A DNA stretch of 64,000 nucleotides. It comes from Isosphaeraceae bacterium EP7. Its GTDB lineage: Bacteria > Planctomycetota > Planctomycetia > Isosphaerales > Isosphaeraceae. Both the position numbers and the translations under genes were made by a program. The notes beneath the pieces are model-generated. The model ran no database searches, was not told where the DNA came from, and saw nothing but the letters and a program-made list of their open reading frames with translations. The stretch covers positions 2,553,174 to 2,617,173 of the forward strand of contig CP151667.1 of NCBI GenBank assembly GCA_038400315.1, written 5' to 3'. Of this stretch, positions 49,801 through 55,800 are shown one piece after another. The first letter of the stretch is position 1. Every line of letters begins with the position of its first letter.

Positions 49801-52800
49801 CCTGAGGTAGGAGCCGTTGCCGTCGTAGACGTAGAAGTCCACGTAGGTCGTGTAGAAGCTGACGGCGGCGGAGTCGGGGGCCTCGGCGGAGACGGCCAGA
49901 CGCTCCCCAGCCTTCCCCGTGAACTTCCAGACGTCAACATCCCCCGCCGACAGATGGCCACGCCCCAGCCCCTGCCGGAGCCCGGTGGACAACGAGGCGA
50001 AGGGGAGCGCCGTGGCGGTCGCGGTCGACTCGTTGGGCTCGGCCTCGGCGGTGAAGCCGGCCAGCGCCTCCACGCGGAACTCGCGGACGAGCGGGGCGGC
50101 CAGCGGGTTGCCGACCCGGTCCCTCAGCCCCGCCTTCGCCGTCAGCCGGTACGACCCCGGCGCCAGCGGCCTGGCCGGCGCGAAGCTGGCGGAGGTCCCG
50201 CCCGTGTAGGGGGGCGAGGCCGACAGCGCGATGACCACGTCATCGCCGGTGCCGAACGACCCGTCGGGGCCGGCGGAGCGGAGCTCGACGTTGGACGGGT
50301 CGTTGACCGCGGCCGGGTCCATCTCCTCGGAGAAGCTCAGACCGACGGAACCCACAAGACGGGACGTCGCCTGCCCCGGGGCGGGCAGACCCGGGGCGGA
50401 GACGACCGGCGCCACCCGGTCGGTGATGGAGATCGACAGGAGATACTGCGAGAGCAGGCCCCAGGTCCCGTCCCCGGCGCGGACGACCAGGATGTATCGG
50501 CCGTCCTCCCCGGCGGGCACGGTGAAGGCGAGCGAGCCCTCTCCCGGCCCGGCGGCGGCGACCTCCTGGCCGTCGTCCTCGCGGACGATGGCCAGGGAGG
50601 CCACCAGCGGGCTCGCCGAGGGACGGGAGAGTGTCAGAGTGATCGCCTGCCCGGCGTTGAGGAGCCCGACCTCGAATTGGTCCTCCTCGTACTCCTCGGT
50701 GATCGCGCCGGCGACGGTCATGCTCAGGCGCTTGGCGGCGACGTCGGCGACGAGCTGGGCGTCCCCCTCGGCCTGCAGCGGGGCGGCCACCAGCGAGGCG
50801 CGGAACCGGTACTCACCGGAGTAGCCGTAGTAGCCCGGCTGCGCGCGGATCGTGTACTCGCCGTCGGCGGGCAGCGCCAGCGGCGAGTAGAGGGACCCGG
50901 ACGGCGAGGCGGAGAACTGCGCCAGGTACGAGCCGTTGCCGTCGTAGACGTAGAAGTCCACGTAGGTCGTGTAGAAGCTGACGGCGGCGGAGTCGGGGGC
51001 CTCGGCGGCGATGGCCAGACGCTCCCCAGCCTTCCCCGTGAACTTCCAGACGTCAACATCCCCCGCCGACAGATGGCCACGCCCCAGCCCCTGCCGGAGC
51101 CCGGTGGACAACGAGGCGAAGGGGAGCGCCGTGGCGGTCGCGGTCGACTCGTTGGGCTCGGCCTCGGCGGTGAAGCCGGCCAGCGCCTCCACGCGGAACT
51201 CGCGGACGAGCGGGGCGGCCAGCGGGTTGCCGACCCGGTCCCTCAGCCCCGCCTTCGCCGTCAGCCGGTACGACCCCGGCGCCAGCGGCCTGGCCGGCGC
51301 GAAGCTGGCGGAGGTCCCGCCCGTGTAGGGGGGCGAGGCCGACAGCGCGATGACCACGTCATCGCCGGTGCCGAACGACCCGTCGGGGCCGGCGGAGCGG
51401 AGCTCGACGTTGGACGGGTCGTTGACCGCGGCCGGGTCCATCTCCTCGGAGAAGCTCAGACCGACGGAACCCACAAGACGGGACGTCGCCTGCCCCGGGG
51501 CGGGCAGACCCGGGGCGGAGACGACCGGCGCCACCCGGTCGGTGATGGAGATCGACAGGAGATACTGCGAGAGCAGGCCCCAGGTCCCGTCCCCGGCGCG
51601 GACGACCAGGATGTATCGGCCGTCCTCCCCGGCGGGCACGGTGAAGGCGAGCGAGCCCTCTCCCGGCCCGGCGGCGGCGACCTCCTGGCCGTCGTCCTCG
51701 CGGACGATGGCCAGGGAGGCCACCAGCGGGCTCGCCGAGGGACGGGAGAGTGTCAGAGTGATCGCCTGCCCGGCGTTGAGGAGCCCGACCTCGAATTGGT
51801 CCTCCTCGTACTCCTCGGTGATCGCGCCGGCGACGGTCATGCTCAGGCGCTTGGCGGCGACGTCGGCGACGAGCTGGGCGTCCCCCTCGGCCTGCAGCGG
51901 GGCGGCCACCAGCGAGGCGCGGAACCGGTACTCACCGGAGTAGCCGTAGTAGCCCGGCTGCGCGCGGATCGTGTACTCGCCGTCGGCGGGCAGCGCCAGC
52001 GGCGAGTAGAGGGACCCGGACGGCGAGGCGGAGAACTGCGCCAGGTACGAGCCGTTGCCGTCGTAGACGTAGAAGTCCACGTAGGTCGTGTAGAAGCCGA
52101 CGGTGGCGGAGTCGGGGGCCTCGGCGGCGATGGCCAGACGCTCCCCAGCCTTCCCCGTGAACTTCCAGACGTCAACATCCCCCGCTGTGAGAAACCCTTG
52201 CCCGGCACCCCATCGGAGGTCGGCGGGTCCGGTAGTCAGGGTCAGGGGAGTGGCATTTGAAGCCGTGTTGTTCGGCTCGACTTCCCGCTGGAAGCCGGAC
52301 TCCGCGGGGCTCAGGACACGGAACTCGCGAGTGAGGACCGAGCTCGCCACCGGGTTGCCCGCGCGGTCGGTCAGGCCCGAGCTGACCTTCAGCCGAAGCT
52401 TGCCCGGAAGGACGGGAAGGTTCCCCACGGTATACGTCACCGAAGCAGACGGGGCGGTCGTCTCGGAGGGGATAAGCGTATAGAGGATATCGTCGGCCGT
52501 GTCGAACTGGTCGTCGGACCCGGCCGCGCGGAGTTCGACCAGCGACCCGTCGTTCAGCGTCGAGGGGGCCATCAACTCGGAGAACGTGAGCGTGAACTGC
52601 CGGAACGACGGAACCCCTGTCCCGTCGGGGGGGAGCGTGGTCGAGACCAGCGTCGGAGCGGTCCCATCGGCCAGGAGCACGTTGAGGAGGTACTGCGCCT
52701 GCATCCCCAGCCGGGCCAGGCCCTCGACCTTGACGTAGTAGGTCGCATTGGTGGCGACGAAGCTGAGGGCGCCCGAGGTCCCGGAGGCGATTGGCGTGGT

Positions 52801-55800
52801 GCCGCCGACCTCCAGGATCGAGAGCCTCACGTCGCCTGGGGAGAGTGAGCTCCAGGGCGGAAGGACGAGGTTCAAGCTCACGGCCCCGCCCACGGCGGGC
52901 ACATCCAACTTGAACATGTCGACCGAGGAAATCCCCGTCGGGAAGGCCCCGGCGACGCGGGCCTGCAACCCCCCCCGGTACGCCTCGAAGTTCGTGATCG
53001 GCGTCGCCGAGGCTTGCGAATCGTTCGATTCCTGCTCAAGCTGAGCGCCCCGGACCGGCCGGGCGAGATCGAGGCGGAGACGGTAACGACCCTGCCCTCC
53101 AGAGACGCGCACGAGGAAGGTACCCGGAGTTGGGATCTTGAAGTTCGCGACCTCGGCCGCCGACCCGCTCGTGCTCGTCAGGACGCTCCCGCTGATACTG
53201 AGAAGCGCGATCGTGAAGTAGCCCGACGACCCATCTCCTTCGAGCCGGATCGTGACCCGATCCCCAGCCTCGGCATCGAAGCTCCAGTGGTCGAGGTCGG
53301 CGGCGTTCGCGATCGAGCCGACGCCGAGGGCCGACGAGATCCCGGACCCAGGCGCGAGCTCGACCGCCACCAGCGGCGATGCGCCTGCCGGCGTGTCGTT
53401 CCCGAGCCTCTCGATTGTCCCGCCGGGGGGCGCCGCGACGGAGAATCGCCCCTCATAGGGCTGCGCGACGCGACCCGCGCGGTCGGTCAGGCCCGATGCC
53501 CGCAGGCGATAGAGACCCGGCTGGAGCGGCGAGGTCGCGATCGCCAGCGAGGCCGAGGCGCCGTCCAGGGACGCCGCGATCGGGATCGACGCGTCATCGC
53601 CGGTGCCGAGCAGGCCGTCGGCTCCCGCGGAGGTCAACACAAACTGCGCCCCCCCCAGCAAAGAGGCGAGCAATTCCTCATTGTAGGTCAGGGTGATCCG
53701 GTCGACCGCCGACGCCACCACGCCCGGCCCGGCCAGGGGCGCAGTGCTCACCGTCCAGGGGGACCGGCCGGCCGCCTCGGCCCCCAGGTTAATCGTGCCG
53801 TCGAAGTGGTTGGGGGTCGCGTCGGCCACGACATTGCCCGTGCCCGCGTCGAAATTCCAGGCCCCGACGAGGCCAGCCTCCGCCCCGGAAACCGGAAGTG
53901 TCCTCCGGTCGCGGACCTCCGCGGCCGTCCGGGCCCTCGACCAGATTCGGAGAGCATCGACCTGGCCAGCCCAGGGCGAGGCCCCTTCGGCCCGGCCGAT
54001 GCGGAGCGGCCCCTCGACCCGCGGCACGGCCACAGTCGAGGTGGCCGTCCCATTCTCCTGGCCATCCCTGTAGAAGCGGTAGGTCTCGCCCGACTTCACC
54101 AACGCCAGGTGGTACCAGGAGTCGAGCGAGGGCGTCCAGGATGACGAGGAGAGCGTCACATCGTCGCCAATCTCGGTCCGGATCCGGAACACGGTCGATC
54201 CCGCGGACGTCCCGGATGCCCGCGCGAAACCGAAGACCCAGCTATCCTTGGCGGCATCCGGCCCCTCGTCCTTGCCGACGAGCGCCGCGATCGTCCCGTC
54301 CGGCAGGGCCGAGAACTTCACCCAGGCTTCGATCGTGGCCTGCTCGCCCGGGTCGAGCGAACGTACGGGGGGATCCGCCACGAGGACCTGATCGTCGATG
54401 CCGTCGAACGTCAAGGCCGAGCCGGCGCCGTCGGCCGGGAGCGAGGTGCCCGCGATCGCCGGGGCCGAGCCATCGGCGATCGCAACCCGGAGGAGATAAG
54501 TCGACCGTAGCCCGGCTGTCGAGGTCGTGTTGGCGGCCACCCGAACCTGATAGGACCCGTCGGCCGTCGCGGTGAAAGTCGCGTGATTCGAGCCGACGGC
54601 CTGGGCCACGACGGCCCCGTCGGGCCCGATCAGCCGGATCATCGCGTCGAGCGTGCTGAACGACGGGAACGCAAGCGACAGGTCGATCGCATCGCCCGTA
54701 CGGAGCTGGCCCAGGCGGTAGAAGTCGACGTCCGAGGAGGTCACGATCGAGCCCGAGACGCTCCCCGTCGCGCGTTGATTGCCGGCCGGGGTGAGTCGGA
54801 TCGGACTGGCCTGCAGCGAGGAATCATTCGACTCCTGCTCGGCGGAGAAACCTCGCGACAGATCGACGCGGAGGGCGTACGGGGCCGACGTGATGATACC
54901 CGGGGTGTTGTAGTAGGTCCGGGCCCGGAGGTAGTATGTCCCGTCGATCGTCGCCTGGAAGGCGGATCGGGGACGCGAGGCGGGGAATCCATAGTAATCG
55001 TCGGCCTGGACCAGGAGGGTGCCGGCCGAGTCGCGCAGCTCGAACACGAGCGAGTTGGAGTAAGTGCCCCCTTCGCCCGCCACGCCGATCCAGTCGCCGG
55101 CCTTGGCCTCGAACCTCCAGAAATCGACGTCGCCGCCAACGCCCAGCGAGCCGATGCCATACATCGAGAAGAAGCCGGACCCGGTGGGCGACTCGGTGGG
55201 CACCAGCGGCGTGGCCCCTGCCGCCGTGTCGTTCCCCTCCCCCTCGATCTTCCCCCCCTCGGGTGCCTTCACGGAGAACCGCCGTTCGAACGCGGGCGCC
55301 TCAAGGCCCGCGCGATCGGTCAGCCCCGACGTCAGGAGTCGGTAGGAGCCCGGCTGAAGTGGGCCCCCCACGATCGTCGCGATCACCTGATTCCCCGCGG
55401 CCATCGTCGGGACGAGGGCGATCGCACGGTCATCGCCCGTGCCGAACGAGCCGTCGGCGCCGGCCCAGGTGAGGGCGAGGTTGGCCGGGGTTGCGGAGGA
55501 GATCAGCAACTCCTCGCTATAGGTCAACTTGAACGAGTCGACCGCCTCCACGACGCTCGCCCCCTCGCCCGGCAGCGAGGATCCGAGCAACGCCGGGGCC
55601 GTAACATCAGCGACCTCGACCGAGAGGAGATACTGGGCAAAGATCCCGGCCTCTGCCGGCCCCGCTTCGGTGGTGGCTGAGACGCGGGCGAGGTATTGAT
55701 CCGCAGCGGCGACCGTGAAGACCGCGTGCGATGCCCCGACGGTCGAGGCTACGACCTGGCCGGTCGAGGTGCGGATCAACTCGACGCGAGTAGCGAGCGA

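Noticed and set aside
48850-52159. CRISPR array or DNA satellite
   Set aside because: The repeat unit is over 1 kb, codes for protein modules in frame and has no spacer structure.
49954-52260. Plus-strand 768-codon frame with an internal perfect repeat
   Set aside because: The repeat in this frame simply mirrors the 1,119-base tandem units of the minus-strand giant gene; it has no independent coding evidence.
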